Shown here: one piece after another, positions 1 through 8,058 of the stretch
Numbering within the stretch: position 1 is the first letter of the stretch
Layout of the letters: every line of letters starts with the position of its first letter
Assembly (NCBI GenBank): GCA_035529695.1
Contig: DATKWD010000122.1
Span: 1 to 12,054, forward strand
Direction of reading: 5' to 3'
DNA: 12,054 nt
From: DATKWD01 sp035529695
Lineage (GTDB): Bacteria > Actinomycetota > Acidimicrobiia > Acidimicrobiales > Salinilacustritrichaceae
Position numbers and translations under genes: made by a program
Notes under the pieces: model-generated
What the model saw: the letters and a program-made list of their open reading frames with translations, nothing else
What the model was told of the DNA's origin: nothing
The model's database searches: none

Positions 1-721
1 CCATGCCGTGCTGCATGAGGTGGCCACCGGCGTTGTCGACGATCACCGTGTGCGGGACGCCGTGTTGCCCGAGCTCCCAGGCCGTGAGCAGCGCGCCCTG
101 ATTTCGAGGCCTCGTCTCGTCGACCCAGACGTGGACCGGGATGCCGGCGTCGTGAGCGGCATAGATCGGCGCGGTCGCGGTGCCGTGGTCGACGAAGGCC
201 AGCCAGCCCGCATTGCAGTGGGTGAGGATGTTGACGGTGGTGCCGGTGCCGGCGTGGACGTCTTCGATCAGGCCGACCCCGTGCAGACCGATCTGGCGGC
301 ACCACTCGGCATCCTCGTCGGCGATGGTCTGGGCCTCCGCCCAGGCGGCGTCGACCAGGGCGCGGTCGGTCAATCCGCTGAGCGCGTCGAGCTGGCGGGC
401 GACCGCCCAGGACAGGTTGACCGCGGTCGGGCGGCTCGCTTCGAGTTCGGCAGCCGCGGCCCGGACCAATCCTGGCTGCTCGTCGATGGGCCGATTGGCC
501 GCCGCCTCGGCGGCGAGGGCCATCCCGAACCCGGCGGCCGCTCCGATCAGCCCCGCGCCGCGCACCGTCATGTCGGCGATCGCCTGGGCCATGGATGCCG
601 GCGAGTCGATGCTGACCACCTCGAAGGCGAAGGGCAGCCGCCGTTGGTCGATGACGCTCACCGCTGCCACCCGATCGGGGTCGCGCCAGATCGTGCGGTA
701 GGGCTCACCGTCGACGTGCAC
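1..721 (-). CDS. mtnA: S-methyl-5-thioribose-1-phosphate isomerase, 3' end outside the window
   Basis: Translating the minus strand gives about 240 residues of the MtnA family, which isomerises methylthioribose-1-phosphate to methylthioribulose-1-phosphate in the cytosolic methionine salvage pathway. Visible landmarks are the N-terminal VDGEPYRTIW, IDQRRLP, the MTVRGAGLIGAAAGFGMALA stretch, HCNAG with the probable catalytic cysteine (C169 from the GTG), GTATAPIYAAHDAGI, and WVDETRPRNQGA followed by LTAWELGQHGVPHTVIVDNA. The frame is open to the window edge. The second catalytic residue (Asp of the GADRI motif) and roughly 100 C-terminal residues lie outside. The GTG at 721-719 fits the usual family N-terminus. 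An in-frame ATG at 775-773 would add 18 arginine-rich residues and has only a weak AGG upstream. The gene is divergent from glpD. Some family members act on 5-deoxyribose-1-phosphate instead, and that cannot be separated here. Confidence 0.9.
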   Translation of the reverse strand, partial: MHVDGEPYRTIWRDPDRVAAVSVIDQRRLPFAFEVVSIDSPASMAQAIADMTVRGAGLIGAAAGFGMALAAEAAANRPIDEQPGLVRAAAAELEASRPTAVNLSWAVARQLDALSGLTDRALVDAAWAEAQTIADEDAEWCRQIGLHGVGLIEDVHAGTGTTVNILTHCNAGWLAFVDHGTATAPIYAAHDAGIPVHVWVDETRPRNQGALLTAWELGQHGVPHTVIVDNAGGHLMQHGM

Positions 722-938
722 CGGCCAACGGTGACACCTGCGTCGGGGTCGCGGCAACCGATCGCCGCTCACCATCGGGTGCCTGACGAACGCCACTGCC
801 GCCGGATCGCTCGTGGGCTCGCGGCTCGCCGCCGAGACGGGGTCGCGGCGCGACCTGGGTCACCGGTTGTCCTTCGCGGCGCGCTGACGCGGCTCGGGTA
901 CCGTCGAACCGTGACGTGTCGGGCCCTCTTGGAGCATC
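722..938. promoter_or_regulatory. mtnA-glpD divergent promoter region
   Basis: This non-coding stretch, shorter if mtnA starts at 775, separates the two divergent genes. On the plus strand TACCGT (899-904) resembles an actinobacterial -10 box and would place transcription start near 911. On the minus strand CACCGT (complement of 728-733) lies six bases before the mtnA GTG. No convincing -35 box, operator or terminator was found on either side. The -10 assignments are inference from spacing and the TANNNT pattern. Confidence 0.4.
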
Positions 939-946
939 GTGTCTGA
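911..946 (+). other. Possible leaderless 11-codon leader ORF overlapping the glpD start
   Basis: A GTG at 911 lies six bases after the putative -10 TACCGT, so it would be the first transcribed codon. It opens an 11-residue frame, MTCRALLEHRV, ending at TGA 944-946, eight bases inside glpD. The sequence TTGGAG (929-934) inside it could act as the glpD ribosome binding site. Translation of this peptide is not shown by the sequence. It could be chance, since short frames are common at this G+C. Confidence 0.3.
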
Positions 947-2567
947 GCTTCGAGCGACGTATCTCGATCGCCTCGACGGCGGGAACTTCGACGTTCTGAT
1001 CGTCGGTGGGGGTATCAACGGTGCCGTCGCTGCGGCGTCGTTGGCCGGGCGGGGCGCACGCGTGGCGGTGATCGACCGGGGCGACTTCGCAGGCGTGACG
1101 AGTCAGGAGTCGTCGAACCTGGTCTGGGGCGGGTTCAAGTACCTCGAGAACTACGACCTGCGCTTGGTCCGCAAGCTGTGCATGAGCCGGAACCGGCTCA
1201 TGAAGGCCTATCCGTCGAACATCCAGGAGATCGGTTTCCTGGCCTCGCTCGGCGAGACGGCCCCGTTTCCCCAGTGGTTGGCCGGGGCCGGCGCATTCGC
1301 CTACTGGGGAATCGGCAACTTCCGGACCGCGGCCCCCCGGATGCTCAGCCAGGACGCGATCGAGCAGCGTGAGCCGCTCATCGACACGTCCAACGTGATC
1401 GGCGGTGTCGAGTACGCCGACGCGTACCTGAAGGACAACGACGCCCGGTTCGTGTTCGGGTTCGTCCGCTCGGCCATGGATCTCGGCGGCGTCGCCGCCA
1501 ACTACGTGAGCTTTGACGGGGCCGAGCGGGCCGCGGGCCTGTGGAAGGCGTCGCTGCGCGATGTCGAGTCGGGCGCCACGTTCTCGTGCACGGCTCGGGT
1601 CATCGTCAACGCGGCGGGACCCTTCGCCGATCCGCTCAACGACTCCATCGGCGTGCGCGCACCCCATCGGATCGTTCACTCGAAGGGGATCCACCTCGTC
1701 GTCGACCAACTCACACCGAACGAGCGGGTGCTGGCCTTCTTCGACGACACTCGCCGGCTGTTCTACGTGATCCCGATGGGCTACCGGTCGGTGATCGGGA
1801 CGACCGACACGCGCGTCGACGCGCCGACGGACGTGGTCACTGACGAGGACCGCACCTTCCTGCTCGACCAGATCAATGCACGGCTCGATCTGCCGGAACC
1901 GCTCACGGTCGACGACATCATCGCCGAGCGTTGCGCCACGCGTCCGCTCGTCGTCGAGAACGACGGCGACGATCAGCTCGATGCCGAGTGGACCTCGCTT
2001 TCCCGCAAGCACGAGATCGACGTCGACCATCCCCGATCGGTGGTCACGATCTTCGGTGGCAAGCTCACCGACTGCCTCAACGTCGGCGAGGAGATCGCTG
2101 ATGCCGTCAAGGCGCTCGGCATCCATCTCAGTCGCGACGACGGAAGCTGGTACGGCGAGCCCCCCATCAGCGAGTACCGGACCTTCGCCCGCCAGTCGCA
2201 CGCCATGCGGCTCGACAACATGCGCGACAAGCCGGGCGTCGAGCCACTCACCGACCGGCTGTGGCGACGCTACGGGCGACGCGCCTTCGAGATGATCGAC
2301 GACATTCGAGAAGACCCGTCGATGGGTGACGACATCATGGACTCCGCCGATTACCTGCGCGTCGAGCTGCGTCACACCGCCCACGACGAGATGGTCGTCC
2401 GCCTCGACGACTTCCTGCGTCGCCGCAGCAAGATCTCGATGGTGGTGAGCGACGCGGACGTGCGTGCCTCGCTCGGGTTGCGCGAGGTCGCCGAAGTCCT
2501 GTTCGGCACCGACGCCGACGCGAAGCTCAGGGCCCACTTCGGCGACACCTTCGTCGCCGCCGGCTGA
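939..2567 (+). CDS. glpD: FAD-dependent glycerol-3-phosphate dehydrogenase
   Basis: The 542-residue flavoprotein oxidises sn-glycerol-3-phosphate to dihydroxyacetone phosphate and passes electrons to membrane quinones, linking glycerol and lipid turnover to respiration. The FAD dinucleotide motif VGGGINGA is at residues 22-29. Family landmarks follow: SNLVWGGFKYLE (about 60-71), NAAGPFAD, the IPMGYRSVIGTTDT block (GTTDT at 287-291), LSRKHEI and GGKLTD (373-378). Length is normal for the family (about 500-570). The start is forced: a stop (TGA 912-914) lies in the same frame upstream and GTG 939 is the first start after it, preceded by TTGGAG at 929-934. The motifs diverge somewhat from E. coli GlpD, for example SNLVWGG in place of the SSKLIHGG type, so a related FAD oxidoreductase of the same COG is possible. 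No glpF or glpK is adjacent. Confidence 0.88.
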   Translation: MSELRATYLDRLDGGNFDVLIVGGGINGAVAAASLAGRGARVAVIDRGDFAGVTSQESSNLVWGGFKYLENYDLRLVRKLCMSRNRLMKAYPSNIQEIGFLASLGETAPFPQWLAGAGAFAYWGIGNFRTAAPRMLSQDAIEQREPLIDTSNVIGGVEYADAYLKDNDARFVFGFVRSAMDLGGVAANYVSFDGAERAAGLWKASLRDVESGATFSCTARVIVNAAGPFADPLNDSIGVRAPHRIVHSKGIHLVVDQLTPNERVLAFFDDTRRLFYVIPMGYRSVIGTTDTRVDAPTDVVTDEDRTFLLDQINARLDLPEPLTVDDIIAERCATRPLVVENDGDDQLDAEWTSLSRKHEIDVDHPRSVVTIFGGKLTDCLNVGEEIADAVKALGIHLSRDDGSWYGEPPISEYRTFARQSHAMRLDNMRDKPGVEPLTDRLWRRYGRRAFEMIDDIREDPSMGDDIMDSADYLRVELRHTAHDEMVVRLDDFLRRRSKISMVVSDADVRASLGLREVAEVLFGTDADAKLRAHFGDTFVAAG

Positions 2568-2570
2568 CCG

Positions 2571-2601
2571 CGTTCCGGAGAACGGGAGGAATGTGTTCCT
2601 C
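2571..2601 (+). terminator. Tandem hairpins after glpD, possible terminator
   Basis: Two adjacent perfect inverted repeats lie in the 67-base gap after glpD. The first is CGTTC-CGGA-GAACG (2571-2584) and the second GAGGAA-TGTG-TTCCTC (2586-2601). Neither is followed by a T tract, so this is not a classical intrinsic terminator. U-less hairpins have been proposed as terminators in actinobacteria, and the position just after a stop and before a new promoter suits that role. Confidence 0.35.
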
Positions 2602-2620
2602 TGATCGAGAGAGCGGCGGG

Positions 2621-2626
2621 TACGGT
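2621..2626 (+). promoter_or_regulatory. Putative -10 box of the ABC exporter operon
   Basis: TACGGT lies eight bases before the GTG at 2635, which would give a leader of only about two bases. It matches the TAYSGT form seen at other 5' ends in the window. No clear -35 element was found. Confidence 0.35.
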
Positions 2627-2634
2627 CCGCAGCC

Positions 2635-3570
2635 GTGTCTGCGGTTGAGGGCCTGATCGAGGCCAAGGGGTTGGTCAAACGTTTCGGCGACTTCACCGCG
2701 GTCGCAGGAATCGACGTGTCGGTGGCCTCCGGTGAGCTGTTCGGCTTCCTCGGTCCGAACGGGGCCGGAAAGACCTCGACCATGAAGATGATCGGGTGCG
2801 TGTCGCCCCCGACCGAAGGGTCGTTGCGCGTCCTCGGCCTCGACCCGGTGGCCGACGGTCCCGAGATCCGTGGCCGACTGGGTGTCGTGACCCAGGAGGA
2901 CACCCTCGACATCGAGCTGACGGTCCTCGACAACATGATCGTGTACGGCCGCTACTTCGGGATCAGCCGGGCGGTGCTCGCCGAGCGGGCAGCCGAGTTG
3001 CTCGACTTCGCCCAGCTCAGCGATCGAGCGGACAGCAAGGTCGACCCGCTGTCGGGTGGGATGAAGCGGCGGCTCACCATTGCTCGGGCGCTCATCAACG
3101 ATCCCGAGATCGTGCTGCTCGACGAGCCGACGACCGGCCTCGATCCGCAGGCCCGCCACATGCTCTGGGAGCGGCTGTACCAACTGAAGTCACGTGGCAA
3201 GACCCAGATCCTCACCACCCACTACATGGACGAGGCCGAGCAGCTCTGCGACCGGCTGGTGATCATGGACGAGGGCCGGATCGTCGCCGAGGGTTCGCCT
3301 CGGGCGCTGATCGCCCAGCATTCGACCCGTGAAGTGGTCGAGGTGCGCTTCCCGCTGGGCGAGGATCGTGAGCATCTCGTCGAGACGTACGAGGAGTGCG
3401 CCGATCGTGCCGAGGGACTGGCCGATCGGGTGCTGCTCTACACCTCTGACGGCGATGCAACCTCGTCCAAGCTCGCTGCGCTCGGGGTCGAAGAACACAA
3501 CGTGCTCGTGAGGCGTTCGTCGCTCGAGGACGTGTTCCTCCGCCTCACCGGCCGCACCCTGGAGGACTGA
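2635..3570 (+). CDS. ABC exporter ATP-binding protein, NodI/DrrA type
   Basis: This 311-residue cytoplasmic ATPase would power the two permeases encoded immediately downstream. The nucleotide-binding domain is complete: Walker A GPNGAGKT (40-47), signature LSGGM (139-143), Walker B LLLDEP with D163 and E164, and switch histidine H196 in LTTHYMDEAEQ. The C-terminal extension of about 90 residues ending in SLEDVFLRLTGRTLED is typical of the DrrA/NodI/CcmA group of ABC-2 exporters. The start is a GTG with no Shine-Dalgarno and a -10-like TACGGT just upstream. The stop is followed after three bases by the first permease. The substrate is unknown. NodI relatives export lipo-oligosaccharides and DrrA relatives export drugs or lipids, and sequence alone does not choose between them. 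Confidence 0.9.
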   Translation: MSAVEGLIEAKGLVKRFGDFTAVAGIDVSVASGELFGFLGPNGAGKTSTMKMIGCVSPPTEGSLRVLGLDPVADGPEIRGRLGVVTQEDTLDIELTVLDNMIVYGRYFGISRAVLAERAAELLDFAQLSDRADSKVDPLSGGMKRRLTIARALINDPEIVLLDEPTTGLDPQARHMLWERLYQLKSRGKTQILTTHYMDEAEQLCDRLVIMDEGRIVAEGSPRALIAQHSTREVVEVRFPLGEDREHLVETYEECADRAEGLADRVLLYTSDGDATSSKLAALGVEEHNVLVRRSSLEDVFLRLTGRTLED

Positions 3571-3573
3571 GCG

Positions 3574-4353
3574 ATGACCGCGCCGCCGATCCTCCGGTCC
3601 TACGAGCGGCAGGCGCGGGTGTTCGCCAGGCTCTGGCGCGGCGTGGCCTTCTCGACCTTCGTGGTCCCGTTGCTCTACCTCGGTGCCATGGGATTCGGGC
3701 TCGGCTCGCTCGTCGACGACGGCGCCGGGGCGAGCGAACTCGGCGGGCTCGAGTATCTGGTGTTCGTGGCTCCCGGCCTGCTGTGCGCCAACATCATGCT
3801 CGGCGCGGCAGGCGAGTCGTTGTGGCCGGTCCTGGGTGGCATGAAGTGGCAAGGGACCTTCAACGCCATGGTGACCACGCCGATGCGACCGGCCGACGCG
3901 TTCGGCGGCTACGTGCTCTGGACGATGACCCGTGGCGCCATGACGGCGACGAGCTTCGTGATCGTGGGCGCGCTGCTCGGCGCGGTGGTCTCGTGGTGGG
4001 CCGTGCTCGCGGTGCCTGCGGCGATGCTCACGGCACTGGCGTTCGCAACGCCCATCACCGCCTATTCGGCCGGGGTCGAGACCGACGAGTCGTTCTCGAT
4101 CATCATGCGCATCGCGATCATTCCGATGTTTCTCTTCTCCGGTGTGTTCTTCCCGCTCTCTCAACTGCCGACCGCGCTCCAACCGGTCGCCTGGTTGTCG
4201 CCGCTCTGGCACGGGGTCGAGTTGGCCCGAGGGTTCACCACCGGTGACTTCGAGGTGGTGGCCTCGATCGGGCATGGGGCGGTGCTCCTCGGCGTCGTCA
4301 CCGGCGGTTGGGTCTGGGGCGTCCGGCGTTTCACCGAGCGGTTGGCGTCATGA
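3574..4353 (+). CDS. ABC-2 type permease, NodJ-like, first subunit
   Basis: This 259-residue integral membrane protein has about six hydrophobic segments. They start near residues 25 (STFVVPLLYLGAMGFGLG), 62 (YLVFVAPGLLCANIML), 108, 142 (WAVLAVPAAMLTALAFATP), 176 (IAIIPMFLFSGVFFPLSQL) and 228. The LFSGVFFPLSQLP segment followed by WLSPLWHGVELARG is the hallmark of NodJ-like ABC-2 permeases. The start ATG has a good ribosome binding site, GGAGG at 3561-3565, inside the end of the ATPase gene. The 3' end overlaps the next permease by an ATGA, so the three genes are one translationally coupled operon. The N-terminal YERQARVFARLWRG stretch is a short cytoplasmic amphipathic lead-in. Confidence 0.87.
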   Translation: MTAPPILRSYERQARVFARLWRGVAFSTFVVPLLYLGAMGFGLGSLVDDGAGASELGGLEYLVFVAPGLLCANIMLGAAGESLWPVLGGMKWQGTFNAMVTTPMRPADAFGGYVLWTMTRGAMTATSFVIVGALLGAVVSWWAVLAVPAAMLTALAFATPITAYSAGVETDESFSIIMRIAIIPMFLFSGVFFPLSQLPTALQPVAWLSPLWHGVELARGFTTGDFEVVASIGHGAVLLGVVTGGWVWGVRRFTERLAS

Positions 4354-5207
4354 CCGACACCGAGTCGACCGAAGCCGCGTCTCCCGAGCACCCGCCCGTG
4401 ATGCCCATGCCGGGACTGCGGCTCCGCGTCCTCCCCCCGGTCGTCCTGGGTCGGACGTGGCGGATCGTCGAGCGCAACACCCTCGCCTACCGACGCCGGA
4501 TGCTGGTGCTCGTCGCTGCGCTCGTCGAGCCGATCCTGTTCCTGCTGTCGATCGGGATCGGCGTCGGCGCGCTGGTCGGCGACCTCCCAGGCCCCAACGG
4601 CGACCCGGTGCGGTACGAGTCGTTCGTGGCACCGGGTCTTCTCGCCGCGGCGGCGATGAACGGGGCCATCTTCGAGTCGACGTTCAACTTCTTCATCAAG
4701 TTCAAGTACATGAAGACCTACGACGGCATCTTGTCGACGCCGCTCACCCCGACCGACACCGCCACCGGCGAGATCCTGTTCGCACTGCTGCGCGGCCTGT
4801 TGGCCTCCACGGTGTTCCTCGTGACGATGGCCGTGCTCGGCTACATCGAGTCGCCCCTCGCCGTGTTCGTCCTCCCCGTGACGGTCCTCATCGGCGCCTC
4901 CTTCGGGGCGGTCGGTCTGGCGGCGTCCACCTACATGCGCAGCTACGTCGACTTCGACTACGTCAACCTGGCGGTCATCCCGCTGTTCTTGTTCTCGGCG
5001 ACCTTCTTCCCGGTCACCCAGTACCCCAAGGGCGTGCAGGTGTTCGTCGAATGGACGCCGCTGTACCAGGGGGTCGAACTGTGCCGTGCGTTGACCCTCG
5101 GCCAACTCCACATCGGACTGCTCACCAACATCGTCTACATGCTGGTGATGGTGGTCGTCGGGGTGTCGGTCGGAAGCCGCCGACTCGGGACGTTGCTCCA
5201 GCCTTGA
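4350..5207 (+). CDS. ABC-2 type permease, NodJ-like, second subunit
   Basis: This 285-residue membrane protein is paralogous in plan to the preceding permease but clearly distinct. It has a longer cytoplasmic N-terminus of about 45 residues, then hydrophobic segments beginning near residues 49 (MLVLVAALVEPILFLLSIGIGVG), 92, 144, 170, 207 (VIPLFLFSATFFPVTQYP) and 257. FLFSATFFPVTQYPKGVQ plus WTPLYQGVELCRAL matches the NodJ C-terminal signature. I place the start at the ATG overlapping the previous stop as ATGA. An in-frame ATG at 4308 is deep inside the upstream gene and would add an unrelated 14-residue tail. Together with the ATPase it probably forms a heterodimeric exporter with one copy of each permease. 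Substrate unknown. Confidence 0.87.
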   Translation: MTDTESTEAASPEHPPVMPMPGLRLRVLPPVVLGRTWRIVERNTLAYRRRMLVLVAALVEPILFLLSIGIGVGALVGDLPGPNGDPVRYESFVAPGLLAAAAMNGAIFESTFNFFIKFKYMKTYDGILSTPLTPTDTATGEILFALLRGLLASTVFLVTMAVLGYIESPLAVFVLPVTVLIGASFGAVGLAASTYMRSYVDFDYVNLAVIPLFLFSATFFPVTQYPKGVQVFVEWTPLYQGVELCRALTLGQLHIGLLTNIVYMLVMVVVGVSVGSRRLGTLLQP

Positions 5208-5244
5208 ACGTCAGATCGACCGCACGCGCCGGCCGGCCCGCTCG

Positions 5245-7487
<2,243 letters not shown>

Positions 7488-7491
<4 letters not shown>

Positions 7492-7700
7492 GTCGTGCCG
7501 ACCTCGAAGCCTGCTTCGTCGATCGCCTCGGCGAACTCCGTGGCGTCGAGCTCGGCGTCGCTGGTGACCGTGACCAGCCCGCCGGCCAGGTCGACCTCGA
7601 CTGACGTCACGCCGTCGATCGCACCGACCTCGGACTTCACCGCGTCGACGCAGTGATCACACGACATGCCGACGACCGAATGGGTGCTGGTGAGTGCCAT
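7488..7700 (-). CDS. copZ: CopZ-like copper chaperone, heavy-metal-associated domain
   Basis: This 70-residue stand-alone HMA domain binds Cu(I) in the cytosol and hands it to the CopA N-terminal domain. The metal site GMSCDHC (C14 and C17) is intact, followed by the VKSEVGAIDGVTSVEVDL helix-strand pattern and C-terminal FAEAIDEAGFEV, with length typical for the family. The gene is first in the copZ-copA operon and translationally coupled to copA through an ATGA overlap. There is no Shine-Dalgarno upstream. A TATGGT box ends exactly six bases before the ATG, which predicts a leaderless transcript, and that box is covered by a CsoR-type inverted repeat. Confidence 0.93.
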
Positions 7701-7706
7701 GAGCCG

Positions 7707-7712
7707 ACCATA
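7707..7712 (-). promoter_or_regulatory. copZ-copA -10 box, leaderless promoter
   Basis: Read on the minus strand this is TATGGT, six bases before the copZ ATG, so transcription would start on the A of the start codon. A TTGCAG (complement of 7730-7735) at 17-base spacing is a weak -35 candidate. The box shares three bases with the operator, so repressor binding should block RNA polymerase. Confidence 0.5.
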
Positions 7713-7726
7713 CCCCCATGGGGTAT
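7710..7726. promoter_or_regulatory. CsoR operator 1, perfect inverted repeat
   Basis: ATACCCC-CAT-GGGGTAT is a perfect 7-3-7 inverted repeat. CsoR-family operators are known to be GC-rich inverted repeats with a TACCC/GGGTA core, and this one sits between a CsoR gene and copper efflux genes. It overlaps the predicted copZ -10 box, the expected place for a repressor that leaves DNA on binding Cu(I). Confidence 0.75.
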
Positions 7727-7745
7727 CAACTGCAACGCCGAATCC

Positions 7746-7762
7746 ATACGGCTGGGGGGTAT
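7746..7762. promoter_or_regulatory. CsoR operator 2, degenerate copy at csoR
   Basis: ATACGGCTGGGGGGTAT has the same 17-base length as operator 1 and matches it at 12 positions, including the whole right half GGGGTAT. The left half keeps only ATAC and one further C. The outer bases extend symmetry to CCATAC/GTATGG (7744-7764). It overlaps the predicted csoR -10 box, so autoregulation is likely and probably weaker than at operator 1. Confidence 0.55.
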
Positions 7763-7765
7763 GGT
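7760..7765 (+). promoter_or_regulatory. csoR -10 box, leaderless promoter
   Basis: TATGGT lies seven bases before the csoR ATG at 7773, mirroring the identical hexamer on the copZ side. No good -35 box is visible at 17-19 base spacing. Confidence 0.45.
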
Positions 7766-7772
7766 CGTCCCC

Positions 7773-8054
7773 ATGGCACGTGGGTACTCAGCGACGAAGG
7801 AACAGCTCCAGGCGCGGCTGGCACGAATCGAAGGCCAGGTGCGCGGCGTCAACAAGATGGTCGAGGACGAGCGCTACTGCATCGATGTCCTCGACCAGAT
7901 CGCCGCGGTGCGGGCCGCGCTCGACAAGGTCGCGTTGGGCGTGCTCGACGACCACGCTCGGCACTGCCTGGTCGAGGGTGGCGGCGGGCCGACCGATCCG
8001 GCCGAGCAGGCCGACGAGCTGATGGGCGCGGTCGGCCGCCTGCTGCGACATTGA
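7773..8054 (+). CDS. csoR: Copper-sensing transcriptional repressor
   Basis: This 93-residue all-helical DNA-binding repressor of the CsoR/DUF156 family releases its operator when it binds Cu(I). Numbered from this ATG, the metal ligands fall at C36, H61 and C65, the same positions as in Mycobacterium tuberculosis CsoR. The family block LARIEGQVRGVNKMVEDERYC is intact at 16-36. That agreement supports the start over the in-frame ATG at 7761, which lies in the operator and -10 box, and over longer upstream frames that run through the operators. There is no Shine-Dalgarno, so a leaderless mRNA is predicted. The gene is divergent from copZ-copA and is followed after four bases by a peptidase gene, suggesting it heads a longer operon. 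Confidence 0.95.
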   Translation: MARGYSATKEQLQARLARIEGQVRGVNKMVEDERYCIDVLDQIAAVRAALDKVALGVLDDHARHCLVEGGGGPTDPAEQADELMGAVGRLLRH

Positions 8055-8058
8055 CGTC

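Noticed and set aside
8..946. Long plus-strand open frame over mtnA
   Set aside because: Antisense to the clear MtnA motifs on the minus strand. Only its last 36 bases, as a separate leader ORF, were kept as a low-confidence item.
705..2936. Long minus-strand open frame (743 codons) opposite glpD and the ABC ATPase start
   Set aside because: Composition is arginine/valine/aspartate-rich without any domain, and it lies antisense to two genes with full family motifs. It is a high-GC shadow frame.
3190..4275. Minus-strand frame of 361 codons across the ATPase and first permease
   Set aside because: Low-complexity charged sequence rich in His, Arg and Glu, antisense to convincing genes.
4308..4349. 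Upstream in-frame ATG for the second permease
   Set aside because: It lies inside the first permease gene. The ATGA overlap at 4350 is the normal coupling start and gives a sensible N-terminus.
5208..5244. GCCGGCCGGC palindrome (5228-5237) between the convergent exporter and copA genes
   Set aside because: A ten-base self-complementary run with no loop is expected by chance at this G+C. No T tract or larger stem was found, so I do not call a terminator.
7653..7772. Earlier in-frame starts for csoR, including ATG 7761
   Set aside because: They run through the operators and into copZ on the other strand. ATG 7773 puts the Cys-His-Cys ligands at 36, 61 and 65, as in the characterised CsoR.
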